This document shows, in pieces, positions 23,862-32,003 of a stretch of DNA of 50,837 nt. The stretch spans positions 1 through 50,837 of the forward strand of contig JAEVYX010000051.1 in NCBI GenBank assembly GCA_023392515.1, given 5' to 3'. Source of the DNA: Bacillota bacterium (lineage in GTDB: Bacteria; Bacillota; Clostridia; Christensenellales; Aristaeellaceae). How positions within the stretch are numbered: the first letter of the stretch is position 1; every line of letters starts with the position of its first letter. The position numbers and the translations under genes are program-made. The notes beneath the pieces are model-generated. The model saw only the letters and a list, made by a program, of their open reading frames with translations. It was not told the origin of the DNA and did not search any database.

Positions 23862-25526
23862 CTAATTTTTCTCCACATACGTTTCGCCGGTCAGTTTCTT
23901 CCAGGCGTTGCGGATAACATTCTGGTTGGTAACGCCATAATCGGGGTCATTCGCCATGCATTCGCTCATGTCCCTCAAGAAATGGACGCACAGATGTCCG
24001 TCAAAGCCATTGCCCAGGATTGAACCGCTCAGATGCGGGGTATTGTGGGTGGCAGCCACGGTCCATCGGCCATCGGGGAGCTTTACATATACGGGCTTGG
24101 GCGTCCATGTGGTCTTGTTGCCGAAGGCCACATTCATAATCTGCGTATCCCGAAGAGTCAAAGGCTCCGAATCCGCATGATGGCCCAGGGAGTAAAACCG
24201 CAAGGTCCAGCTGCGGCTGGTAGCTGGGTCGAACACCAGAATCTGCTGGCCGCTGCGCACGGAGGGTTTCACATCATTATACCAGTGCAAAAGCTGCACC
24301 TGGCTTTTGCTGGGACCGTCGATAACCCCTGCGCCGGCTTCCAGGGCTGGCAGCTCCGTGGAAGCGCTCTTGGCGCTGCCGCTGTAGAGAACCGTTTGTG
24401 TCTGCTGCCCGGCGATTCCATCCGCCGTAAGGTTGTTACGCAGTTGAAAGTCCGCCACGGCGGAACGGGTTTCCGAAGAATAGGTCCCGGTTACAGAAGC
24501 CACATATCCCAATTCCTGAAGGGCTTTTTGAAGCGCCGTTACCGCCGCTCCCGTAGAATTCAGTTTCAACGTGGTATAAGTCGTCTGGGGGGCGGATGTA
24601 ACGCCTGCCGCCTTGGCCGAGCCGCCAAGCAGAACAGCATAAGTCTTTGCACCGGCCAGGCCGTCTGCAGTCAAGCCATTGTTGCTTTGGAAAGCTTTTA
24701 CGGCAGCCATGGTGGCATCGTCATACGTTGCGTTGTGAGAACCGGCGTAGTAATTCAATTCCGTAAGCAATTGCTGCAAATATCTCACATCATCCCCGGT
24801 GTATCCTTTGCGAAGGGTTCGGGAAAGGGTGACTGTGCCGGACGAGGGAGCCTGCGTAGCTTCCGGCACCGGTGTTGCGGCAGCTTCGGGAACGGGTGTC
24901 GCGGTAGCTTCCTGCACCGGTGCAGCCGTAGGAGAACCGGAATTACCGGCCATGCTATAGACAAGGGAGAGGGTTTTGGAACCTGCCAGCCCATCGGACA
25001 CAAGGCCGTTGTTTCTCTGGAACTGCTTTACAGCATTTTCAGTGCCGCGGCCAAACTTTCCGTCCACACCCTTGGTGTCATATCCCATGCCCGTAAGAGC
25101 AGATTGGAGATTTCGCACTGCATCGCCAGTGCTGCCGTAACGCAGCGTGCTGTAGCTTCCCGAAGAGGAAGAGCTGCTGGAAGCAGTGGGAACGGGCGTG
25201 CTTGCAGCGGGAGCTTCCGATTCGCCCGGTGCGGCACTATATAAGGCTGAAAGCGTATTGTGGCCGGCAAGGCCATCCACCGCCAGCCCCTTGCTTTGTT
25301 GAAACTGCTTAACGGCGTTTTCCGTACCACGGCCGAATTTTCCATCCACGCCCTTGGTATCAAAGCCCAGGGCTACCAACGCTTCCTGCATCGCTTGAAC
25401 CGCGCTGCCGCTGTCCCCGTACCGCAAGGTGGCATACCTTTCCGCGGCGGGAGCCGGCATAACGATTGTCAGGCAAAAAATCAGTGTCAAGAACAGGGTG
25501 ATCCGTCGGTAGGCAGCGCTACGCAT
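23862..25526 (-). CDS. Secreted protein with four peptidoglycan-binding domains and a YkuD-like C-terminal domain
   Basis: Protein of 554 residues. A signal peptide (1-28) ends APAA. Four PG_binding_1 repeats lie at about 31-97, 125-190, 235-300 and 317-382, separated by Pro/Ala/Thr- and Ser-rich linkers (ATPVPEA repeats at 208-224). Repeats 1 and 2 share a 21-residue identical block (56-76 and 150-170). The C-terminal 140 residues contain THNTPHLSGS (493-502) and GHLCVHFLRD (510-519), reminiscent of the HxG...SHGCxR catalytic site of L,D-transpeptidases, with Cys513 as candidate nucleophile. The ATG at 25526 follows GAGGAGG. A cell-wall location is inferred; catalytic activity is uncertain. 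Confidence 0.85.
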   Translation of the reverse strand: MRSAAYRRITLFLTLIFCLTIVMPAPAAERYATLRYGDSGSAVQAMQEALVALGFDTKGVDGKFGRGTENAVKQFQQSKGLAVDGLAGHNTLSALYSAAPGESEAPAASTPVPTASSSSSSSGSYSTLRYGSTGDAVRNLQSALTGMGYDTKGVDGKFGRGTENAVKQFQRNNGLVSDGLAGSKTLSLVYSMAGNSGSPTAAPVQEATATPVPEAAATPVPEATQAPSSGTVTLSRTLRKGYTGDDVRYLQQLLTELNYYAGSHNATYDDATMAAVKAFQSNNGLTADGLAGAKTYAVLLGGSAKAAGVTSAPQTTYTTLKLNSTGAAVTALQKALQELGYVASVTGTYSSETRSAVADFQLRNNLTADGIAGQQTQTVLYSGSAKSASTELPALEAGAGVIDGPSKSQVQLLHWYNDVKPSVRSGQQILVFDPATSRSWTLRFYSLGHHADSEPLTLRDTQIMNVAFGNKTTWTPKPVYVKLPDGRWTVAATHNTPHLSGSILGNGFDGHLCVHFLRDMSECMANDPDYGVTNQNVIRNAWKKLTGETYVEKN

Positions 25527-25560
25527 GGTCAGAATTTCCTCCTCATCCAACGTTGTCCTT

Positions 25561-25589
25561 AGTATAGCAAATAATGACGCATACGTAAA
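25561..25589 (-). promoter_or_regulatory. Possible promoter of the peptidoglycan-binding protein gene
   Basis: TATACT (25561-25566) with TTTACG (25584-25589) at 17 bp on the minus strand, at the edge of a 200-bp AT-rich divergent region (25551-25751). Nothing else in that region was recognised apart from the GGGGAGGG site of the next gene. Confidence 0.5.
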
Positions 25590-25751
25590 TAAGTTTTAAG
25601 AAATTATTACAAATATTTCTCGGAATTTAGATCTATGTAAATTTGTCCAATCTAATCGTTTATAAGGATAAAAGGAAAAGGGTAACCCGTTTTTATATCG
25701 AATGATTATACGTTATTGTAAATTGCTGATTGTTGGGGAGGGTTTTGCGCC

Positions 25752-26687
25752 ATGATGAACAAAATAAACCGTGGGCGATGGCTTCTTTGTGCCTGCTTGA
25801 TGGTGGTCTTATCTTGTTTGGCGCTGCCCGGGCTGGCGGTGGATACATTTGTAATACCCGTCAATGAATTAGATATGAACAGGCTGTCGGATGACAATTA
25901 TATAGCCGATCACCTGTCCGCAGGCACACAATATATCCGGTTGACCTATGCCCTGTCGGAACAAGCCCATGTGGTGGTGTCCGTTGTCAGGGAAGATACG
26001 GGAGCAGCAGTTCACGAAAAGGACTATGGTCAAGTATCCGGCACCTTCCGTTCAGACGATATTTACCTGAAATACACAGGAAGCGGAACCACAAAGTATA
26101 ACATCACCGTCGCAATCGGGGATGCGAAGTACAAGTTTCCCTTTCAGCGCCAATTGATGCTGCTGAAAAACAATACGGCGTGCACCTATGGCGTACGCAT
26201 TAAAAACTTGGACAAACGCCTGACGGACGGCTGGACCATGGTAACGCTTCTGGATCTGGACGAAGTGGCGGCGCTGCCCGGCAATACAAAGCGGATTGAC
26301 TTGTGTGCCAGCAACATGTATGTAATCGGCACGGTATCGGTCCGGGTTCGGGACGATGCTTTGCGCGTATCCATGCAGCTGGACGAAGACAACAAATTTG
26401 AAATATCCCACCAGAGTTTGTATTTGATAACCAATCTTACCGATTGGACAAGTGTAAACCCCAAACAGATGTCACAGCCCCAATACGAAATAGGGGTAGA
26501 CATCAGTTTAAGCCAGGAATTGCCCGGGGTTCGGTACTTGGTTATGTATCTTCCGATGACGCTCACCTATGACCCCAATGGTTTGGACAGATTCAGCTAC
26601 GACTTGAAAAACAACCCGGATTTGCAGCATCAATTGGAAATTTGGGATGCCATGGAAACACTGGAAACGGAGCAAGCGGTGGGCTGA
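25752..26687 (+). CDS. Secreted protein of unknown function
   Basis: Protein of 311 residues with an N-terminal signal peptide, basic MMNKINRGRW then a hydrophobic core ending LALPGLA. The mature part is rich in beta-prone, Asp- and Asn-containing segments, and no catalytic motif stands out. It begins with ATGATG (25752/25755) behind GGGGAGGG and is followed by a good terminator. It is divergent from the peptidoglycan-binding protein gene and precedes a lipase-like gene. The two cysteines in the signal core do not make a lipobox. I do not recognise a family. Confidence 0.75.
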   Translation: MMNKINRGRWLLCACLMVVLSCLALPGLAVDTFVIPVNELDMNRLSDDNYIADHLSAGTQYIRLTYALSEQAHVVVSVVREDTGAAVHEKDYGQVSGTFRSDDIYLKYTGSGTTKYNITVAIGDAKYKFPFQRQLMLLKNNTACTYGVRIKNLDKRLTDGWTMVTLLDLDEVAALPGNTKRIDLCASNMYVIGTVSVRVRDDALRVSMQLDEDNKFEISHQSLYLITNLTDWTSVNPKQMSQPQYEIGVDISLSQELPGVRYLVMYLPMTLTYDPNGLDRFSYDLKNNPDLQHQLEIWDAMETLETEQAVG

Positions 26688-26703
26688 ACCGCCTATTGTA
26701 GGA

Positions 26704-26746
26704 AAAACCATTGCGTGGTATGATAAGCCTCGCAATGGTTTTTTTC
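26704..26746 (+). terminator. Terminator of the secreted-protein gene
   Basis: AACCATTGCG and CGCAATGGTT form a perfect 10-bp stem (26706-26715 with 26731-26740) with a T-run, 18 bases after the stop. Confidence 0.88.
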
Positions 26747-26795
26747 TTATATAGGTTCTGAAAACCGATAGTATCGGACGGAAGAAGGAAGCAGC

Positions 26796-28433
26796 ATGGC
26801 ACAAATGCGCCCGGATATGCGGACGGAAACCCCCGTTCGGGGCCGGTTGACCTATACGGATCTTGGTCAGACTGTGCCTTTTTTTCTGCCTTGGGAACCA
26901 GATCCCTGGGGCCGCCTCCGTCCCCCTTTTTCCCTGGATTTATTGCGCATGTCTTTGGAATTATCCAATTCCGCATATGATTTAAAAATCAATGATTGGA
27001 TGCAGGCCGGCTGGACAGACTTTACTTTTCAGGTGGATAATGAACTTTTAAGTGGCATATCCAATTCGGGTGTAGAGGAACCCAAACAGTTTTTGTATAA
27101 CAAATGGGCCGTTCACAAAGCCCGGTCTCAAATGAGGCAATGGAATCCTGTGCGCCAGGTGCTGGGCGCTGTCCGCCAACGGCAGCAAAGCGACACAGGA
27201 AAAGCCCTGGTGATGATCCGTCCCTGCGAAAATGGGCGCTACGTGGTAGCTATAGGCTTTCGAGGCACCGGCGGGCGGATCTATGATTGGTTTTCCAATT
27301 TTCGGTTTTTAAGCGAAAACGGCATTCATCAGGGCTTTTTGCAGCTTACTAAACAGTTTGAAAGCAATGCGGAGCGCATTACCTTTCCCGAAACAGCGCG
27401 GGCCTTGGGCCTGGAAAACCTGACGCTTAGCCATATCCTGGAGGAATCCAAATCCCATAACAGCCGGTTTGTTCTTTGGCTCAGCGGCCACAGCCAGGGT
27501 GCGGCGGTCATGCAGGTGTGGACGCATCTGCAGATTATGGAAGGCGGCGTGCTGCCGGAAAACATAGTAGGCTATGGTTTCGCCTCCCCCACGGTGATGA
27601 TGGGGCGGGCTGTGAGTGAGCCATCCGCCTATCCGCTCTATCATATCATTAACAGCGACGATTATGTATCCCGGTCGGGTGCGCAGATACACCTTGGCGT
27701 ATGCCTGGTTTATCCGGCGGGAGAGGATATACGAAAGGCCGCCTACGGTTGGCGGGATACGCCTCAAGCCGTTCACGAAAGGGCGGTTGTCCGCCGCCTG
27801 ACCCGGCGCATGGTGGATTTGCCTTCCATGATCGAATCCGGCATTGCCTATATGCAGGTGCTGGAAGGCAGGCCCTTGGAAGATGTAATGGATGCCTTGA
27901 ATCTTTTAAACATACGCATCCTGCCCATCAGGCAGATGCTGTCTGCCGCAGGCACCCGCACCCAGGATGTGCTGCGCTTTGTGCGCCGAAGGATTATAGC
28001 TGCCTATCAAAATTTGACGGGCAGGGACATTGACCCTATACTCCTCAATTCCCTGAAAGCACAAATTGAGTCAGTCATCGACGAGATTGGCATCGGCCCG
28101 CTCAGCAAGACCATCGGAGAAATGCTGTATTGGCCCCATCTGTTACGGCCCGGTGCAGGCAAGGGGGTTTCCGGGTATCAATACATTGTGTTAAGAGGGG
28201 TGCGGGATCTGCATCCGGCCATCTGGCAATGCGGTTCCCCACCGGTAAGGCTCTGGCTGGAACCGCCCATGGAAAAAGCATCGGCCGCGCCTTCCATTGC
28301 AGACATATCGGCCCTTGTCATCTACAATAAGCGGCTGCAGCCTGCCGCGCGCAAGACCAGGGCGCAAAGGCTAAAGGGTTATTCCAGCCGCCGCGCTGTT
28401 CCTGCCCCCCGGAACACTTTGCGCCTTCTTTAA
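26796..28433 (+). CDS. Class-3-lipase-like alpha/beta hydrolase
   Basis: Protein of 545 residues. The central part has the Lipase_3 layout: IGFRGTGG (153-160, oxyanion strand), DWFSNFRF, nucleophile elbow SGHSQGAA (Ser233), GYGFASPTV, and INSDDYVSRSGAQIHLG (285-301) with candidate Asp288 and His299. There is no signal peptide or membrane helix. The C-terminal 200 residues are unrelated to known lipases and end very basic (KTRAQRLKGYSSRRAVPAPR). The start has GAAGGAAGC upstream. The substrate is unknown. A cytoplasmic location is unusual for the family, and a non-classical export or intracellular role cannot be decided. Confidence 0.78.
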   Translation: MAQMRPDMRTETPVRGRLTYTDLGQTVPFFLPWEPDPWGRLRPPFSLDLLRMSLELSNSAYDLKINDWMQAGWTDFTFQVDNELLSGISNSGVEEPKQFLYNKWAVHKARSQMRQWNPVRQVLGAVRQRQQSDTGKALVMIRPCENGRYVVAIGFRGTGGRIYDWFSNFRFLSENGIHQGFLQLTKQFESNAERITFPETARALGLENLTLSHILEESKSHNSRFVLWLSGHSQGAAVMQVWTHLQIMEGGVLPENIVGYGFASPTVMMGRAVSEPSAYPLYHIINSDDYVSRSGAQIHLGVCLVYPAGEDIRKAAYGWRDTPQAVHERAVVRRLTRRMVDLPSMIESGIAYMQVLEGRPLEDVMDALNLLNIRILPIRQMLSAAGTRTQDVLRFVRRRIIAAYQNLTGRDIDPILLNSLKAQIESVIDEIGIGPLSKTIGEMLYWPHLLRPGAGKGVSGYQYIVLRGVRDLHPAIWQCGSPPVRLWLEPPMEKASAAPSIADISALVIYNKRLQPAARKTRAQRLKGYSSRRAVPAPRNTLRLL

Positions 28434-28443
28434 AATTTTGTGC

Positions 28444-28472
28444 TTGACAAACCTGCTTCACTTGGATACAAT
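28444..28472 (+). promoter_or_regulatory. Promoter of T-box-acyl-CoA synthetase gene
   Basis: TTGACA (28444-28449) and TACAAT (28467-28472) with a 17-bp spacer, just ahead of the T-box leader. Confidence 0.82.
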
Positions 28473-28479
28473 TTCTTCA

Positions 28480-28737
28480 AATTGAAACGCGATGACTGGG
28501 ATCAGTAAGCCCGTCGCCCTTTCAGAGAACTGCCGGATGGTGCAAGGCAGGAAGGAACGTAAGCCGAAACTCGCCCACGAGCGGCCGTGCCAACGCAGGG
28601 ATAACCCCTGTCAGTAGCAACGGACGGATATCGGCCCGTAATCGCCGCACACAAGCGGGGGCTTTTGCCCCAAGCAGAGTGGTACCGCGGAAGCAGATTG
28701 CCTCCGTCTCTGATTTTATCAGGGACGGGGTTTTTTT
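28480..28737 (+). ncRNA. T-box leader RNA with intrinsic terminator
   Basis: About 260 bases upstream of the synthetase carry the T-box elements in order: the GATGA segment at the base of stem I, AGTA of the specifier-loop E motif (28504-28507), AGAGAA bulge and distal stem CTGCC/GGCAG with loop GGATGGTGCAA, GCC-GAA (28563-28568), stem III GGGGCTTTTGCCCC, and the T-box AGAGTGGTACCGCGG (28676-28690). A 13-bp terminator hairpin plus seven T follows (28701-28737). By position before GAA the specifier codon reads GCC (alanine). The acceptor-pairing UGGU needs discriminator A, which agrees with tRNA-Ala. The specifier assignment is inferred by hand folding. Confidence 0.9.
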
Positions 28738-28770
28738 ATATCTATCATCCATGCAAGGAGGGATTCCCAT

Positions 28771-30447
28771 ATGGCTATCAACATGCTGAACAATTACACG
28801 CTGCCCGGACTATTGCGCCGCAACGCCCTGAATATTCCGGACAACGAGTGCGTTGTAGCACCGGAATACGGCGTTCGATGGAGCTGGAAGGATTTCGACC
28901 ATCTCACCAACCAGGTTGCCCGGGGATTATTGGCCATGGGAATCCGGAAAGGCGATCATGTAGCCATTTGGGCCACCAATCTGCCTGAGTGGATGCTCAC
29001 CATGTTTGCCACGTCCAAAATCGGGGCGGTGCTGGTAACGGTGAACACCAACTACAAGCAATTCGAACTGGAATACCTTCTGCGGCAAAGCGATACAAAA
29101 ATGCTGGTCATGATGCCGGAAAACCGGGATAACAATTACCTGTCCCACATCGCCGGGCTCATGCCTTCCCTCCATACCTGCCCGCCTGATAAGGTGGGGG
29201 ATGATCGGCTGCCCTTTTTGAAATCCGTCGTCCTGATCGGCGAATATCCCGATGCACCTATGGGCGTGCGTCACTTCAAGGATTTTTACGAAGCAGCCTC
29301 CTGCGTGCCCGAAGCGGAAGTGGAGGCCATGATCGCCTCCGCCGACACCCATGATATTGTCAACATGCAATACACCTCCGGCACGACAGGCTTTCCCAAG
29401 GGTGTAATGCTCACCCACCACAATATTACAAACAACGGCCAGTTTATGGGAGACCGGATGAAGTTTACCAGCAATGACCGGCTTCTTATTGTGGTGCCTC
29501 TGTTCCACTGTTTTGGCTGCGTGCTGGGGGTTATGAGCTGCCTGACCCACGGCACTACCATGATATTAATGGAAAGGTACCATCCGCTCAAAGAAATGGA
29601 AATGCTGGTTGCGGAAAAATGCACTGCCGTTCATGGCGTGCCCACCATGTTTATCGGTATGCTGGAGCACCCCGAATTTTCAAAGTTTGATTTTTCCCAC
29701 CTTCGCACAGGCATTATGGCCGGGTCCCCCTGCCCCATTAAAGCCATGCGTGATGTAAACACCAAAATGCACATGAGCGAAATCACCATCGTCTTTGGCC
29801 AAACTGAGTCCTCCCCAGGCATGACACAGTCCTCAGCCGACGATCCTTTGGAACTGAGGGTAAGCACGGTTGGGAAGCTTCTGCCCTGCACGGAGGGAAA
29901 GATCATCAATCCCGAAACAGGCGAGGAACAGCCAAGGAATGTGCCCGGCGAAATCGTCACCCGGGGGTATCTTGTGATGAAGGGGTATTATAAAATGCCC
30001 GAGGCCACAAGGCAGGCCATTGATGAGGACGGCTGGCTGCACACCGGTGACATCGGCGCCATGGACGAGGAGGGCAACTTCCGCATTACCGGGCGGCTCA
30101 AGGATATGATTATCAGGGGCGGCGAAAACGTATATCCCCGTGAGATTGAGGAATTTCTCTATACCCACCCCGCCATTCGGGATGTGCAGGTGGTAGGCGT
30201 TCCCGACGAAAAATACGGGGAGGAAGTGCTGGCCTGCGTCATCCTAAGGGAAGGAATGCAGGTGACCGGGGAGGAGCTTATCCAATTTGTAAAGCAGGGG
30301 CTTTCCAGGTTCAAATCGCCCCGGTATGTGATTTTCATGGATACCTTTCCCATGACTGCCAGCGGCAAAATTCAAAAATACAAACTGCGGGAAATGGGTG
30401 TTCAGACCCTTCAACTGCAAAATGCGGATGCGATTGAAACGGCGTAA
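28771..30447 (+). CDS. AMP-forming acyl-CoA synthetase
   Basis: Adenylate-forming enzyme of 558 residues that activates a carboxylic acid as acyl-AMP and transfers it to CoA. Motifs: YTSGTTGFPKGVMLTH (P-loop-like A3), FGQTESSPG (A5), GWLHTGDIG (A7), GRLKDMIIRGGENVYPREIE (A8) and ASGKIQKYKL with the catalytic Lys (A10). It fits the medium/long-chain FadD-like group; the acid is not predictable. The ATG has AAGGAGGG upstream. A T-box directly in front is unusual for this family and suggests that amino-acid supply (predicted alanine) controls it. Confidence 0.9.
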   Translation: MAINMLNNYTLPGLLRRNALNIPDNECVVAPEYGVRWSWKDFDHLTNQVARGLLAMGIRKGDHVAIWATNLPEWMLTMFATSKIGAVLVTVNTNYKQFELEYLLRQSDTKMLVMMPENRDNNYLSHIAGLMPSLHTCPPDKVGDDRLPFLKSVVLIGEYPDAPMGVRHFKDFYEAASCVPEAEVEAMIASADTHDIVNMQYTSGTTGFPKGVMLTHHNITNNGQFMGDRMKFTSNDRLLIVVPLFHCFGCVLGVMSCLTHGTTMILMERYHPLKEMEMLVAEKCTAVHGVPTMFIGMLEHPEFSKFDFSHLRTGIMAGSPCPIKAMRDVNTKMHMSEITIVFGQTESSPGMTQSSADDPLELRVSTVGKLLPCTEGKIINPETGEEQPRNVPGEIVTRGYLVMKGYYKMPEATRQAIDEDGWLHTGDIGAMDEEGNFRITGRLKDMIIRGGENVYPREIEEFLYTHPAIRDVQVVGVPDEKYGEEVLACVILREGMQVTGEELIQFVKQGLSRFKSPRYVIFMDTFPMTASGKIQKYKLREMGVQTLQLQNADAIETA

Positions 30448-30468
30448 GTAATTCCCTGCCGCATGGAG

Positions 30469-30511
30469 AGCCTGCCCTCTTGCTTTAAACGGCAAGGAAG
30501 GCAGGCTTTTC
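30469..30511 (+). terminator. Terminator of the acyl-CoA synthetase gene
   Basis: AGCCTGCC-CTTGC pairs with GCAAG-GGCAGGCT, with a 2-base internal loop, followed by TTTT, 21 bases after the stop. Confidence 0.75.
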
Positions 30512-30518
30512 ACTGCTC

Positions 30519-30547
30519 TTTACGAATCCTCCCGGCCATGCTACAAT
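30519..30547 (+). promoter_or_regulatory. Promoter of the MATE exporter gene
   Basis: TTTACG (30519-30524) and TACAAT (30542-30547) with a 17-bp spacer, after the preceding terminator. Confidence 0.65.
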
Positions 30548-30581
30548 AATTTCCGCCGAGCAGATGCAAGGAGGAATTATT

Positions 30582-32000
30582 TTGCGTTCCGTTTCCCTTA
30601 GGTCTTTGCGCCCAGTCATTCGATGGGATGCTGCCTTTACAAGGCGGTTGTTGTACATTGCGATCCCTATTATGGTTCAAAATCTTGTATCCTCTTCCCT
30701 GCATATCATTGATGGCGTCATGATCGGTCAATTGGGAGACGCCCCCTACGCCGCCGTTACACAGGCTACCCGGTATACCTTTTTGTTTCAATTGACGCTC
30801 TTTGGCGTTGCATCCGGCAGCAGCATATTTCTATCCCAGTTTTGGGGCAGCCGGAACATTGACCGGATGCGGGCGGTTATGGGCATGTGTCTGAGGCTGA
30901 CCGTCCCCGTGGCGCTTGTGTTTGGCGGCGCGGCTGTGCTGTTTCCCCAGGTGATTGTTGGCTTTTTTCTGCCTGCCGGTGACAGTGCAGAGTTTGCCAA
31001 GCAGTATCTTGCATGGGTCGCTCCCGGCTTTCTACTGTCCGCAGTGGATGTGGTATATTCCACCGCCATGAAATCCAGTGAGCAGACGTTCATCCCCATG
31101 CTGGCGGGGATTGTGGCCATCCTCGTCAATACGTTCTTGAATTATCTTCTGATTTATGGAAAAATGGGACTGCCGGCTCTTGGCGTTCAGGGTGCGGCTA
31201 TCGCAACGGTGCTGGCGGCGAGCGTATCGCTGATAATCAACGTAAGCGCATCTTACCGTCACAAGCTGCCTTCGGCTGTCACGCTATCCCACCTGATAAA
31301 AATCGATATGGCTTTTTTCCGGAAGTTTCTCAAAACGATTTTCCCCGTTATCCTGAACGAAGGCTTCTGGGCGCTGGGAATCACCATGTACAGCGTTTTT
31401 TATGGGCGCCTGGGGGATGCGGCGGTAGCCGCCGTTGGCATATATAATACGGTTGACCAATTGATTTTTGTCACGATCTATGGGCTTATGCACGCCAGCA
31501 GCATTGTGGTTGGACGAAGCATTGGTTCGGGAAACCAGGATGAAGCCTTCCTGTTTGCCAAACGCCTTTTGTTTTGCGCCGTTATGCTGGGGCTTATCAT
31601 GGGCGCGGTTGTCTTTTCAAGCCGGGGCTGGCTGGTTTCCCACTTTCAGATATCCCAGGAAGCCAAACAGCTGGCAATGACCTTGATGGGCTTTTCCGCT
31701 TTTTTCGCCTGGGCTCGCGCATTTAACTCCATTAACGTCGTAGGTGTTTTGCGGGCAGGCGGGGATACGGTATTTACAATGGTATTGGATGCTGGAAGTA
31801 TATGGCTGATTGGCGTGCCATTGGTAGGCATCGCGGCCCTGGTATTCCGCTGGCCTGTGCAGTATGTATTCCTTTGCACTGCCTCGGAGGAGCTTTTCAA
31901 AATGACCATAGGCCTGCCGCGGATGCTGAGCCGAAAATGGATTCATAACGTTACGCATATGCCAAAAAAAGAACCGGCTGTGGAATATTCGGAGGAATGA
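30582..32000 (+). CDS. MATE family efflux transporter
   Basis: Membrane exporter with twelve predicted helices in two related halves, normally driven by Na+ or H+. The first helix segment YIAIPIMVQNLVSSSLHIIDGVMIGQLG is the usual MATE start, and the second half begins IFPVILNEGFWALGITMYSV. The start is TTG 30582 behind AAGGAGG with 7 bases spacing (472 residues); an ATG 18 bases upstream overlaps that site and is rejected. The substrate is unknown. It is followed after 3 bases by an amino-acid-kinase-like gene, so the two are co-transcribed. Confidence 0.88.
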   Translation: MRSVSLRSLRPVIRWDAAFTRRLLYIAIPIMVQNLVSSSLHIIDGVMIGQLGDAPYAAVTQATRYTFLFQLTLFGVASGSSIFLSQFWGSRNIDRMRAVMGMCLRLTVPVALVFGGAAVLFPQVIVGFFLPAGDSAEFAKQYLAWVAPGFLLSAVDVVYSTAMKSSEQTFIPMLAGIVAILVNTFLNYLLIYGKMGLPALGVQGAAIATVLAASVSLIINVSASYRHKLPSAVTLSHLIKIDMAFFRKFLKTIFPVILNEGFWALGITMYSVFYGRLGDAAVAAVGIYNTVDQLIFVTIYGLMHASSIVVGRSIGSGNQDEAFLFAKRLLFCAVMLGLIMGAVVFSSRGWLVSHFQISQEAKQLAMTLMGFSAFFAWARAFNSINVVGVLRAGGDTVFTMVLDAGSIWLIGVPLVGIAALVFRWPVQYVFLCTASEELFKMTIGLPRMLSRKWIHNVTHMPKKEPAVEYSEE

Positions 32001-32003
32001 AAA

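Noticed and set aside
24033..25244. 403-codon plus-strand frame opposite the peptidoglycan-binding protein gene
   Set aside because: It is a shadow of the repetitive coding sequence, rich in Gly/Arg/Cys without any domain.
26765..26777. CCGATAGTATCGG palindrome before the lipase-like gene
   Set aside because: Only 6-bp arms, a single copy and no regulator nearby; it could be chance.
28511..28580. Asparagine (AAC) as T-box specifier
   Set aside because: AAC lies too far from the loop-E GAA, and tRNA-Asn usually has discriminator G, which would need UGGC rather than the UGGU seen.
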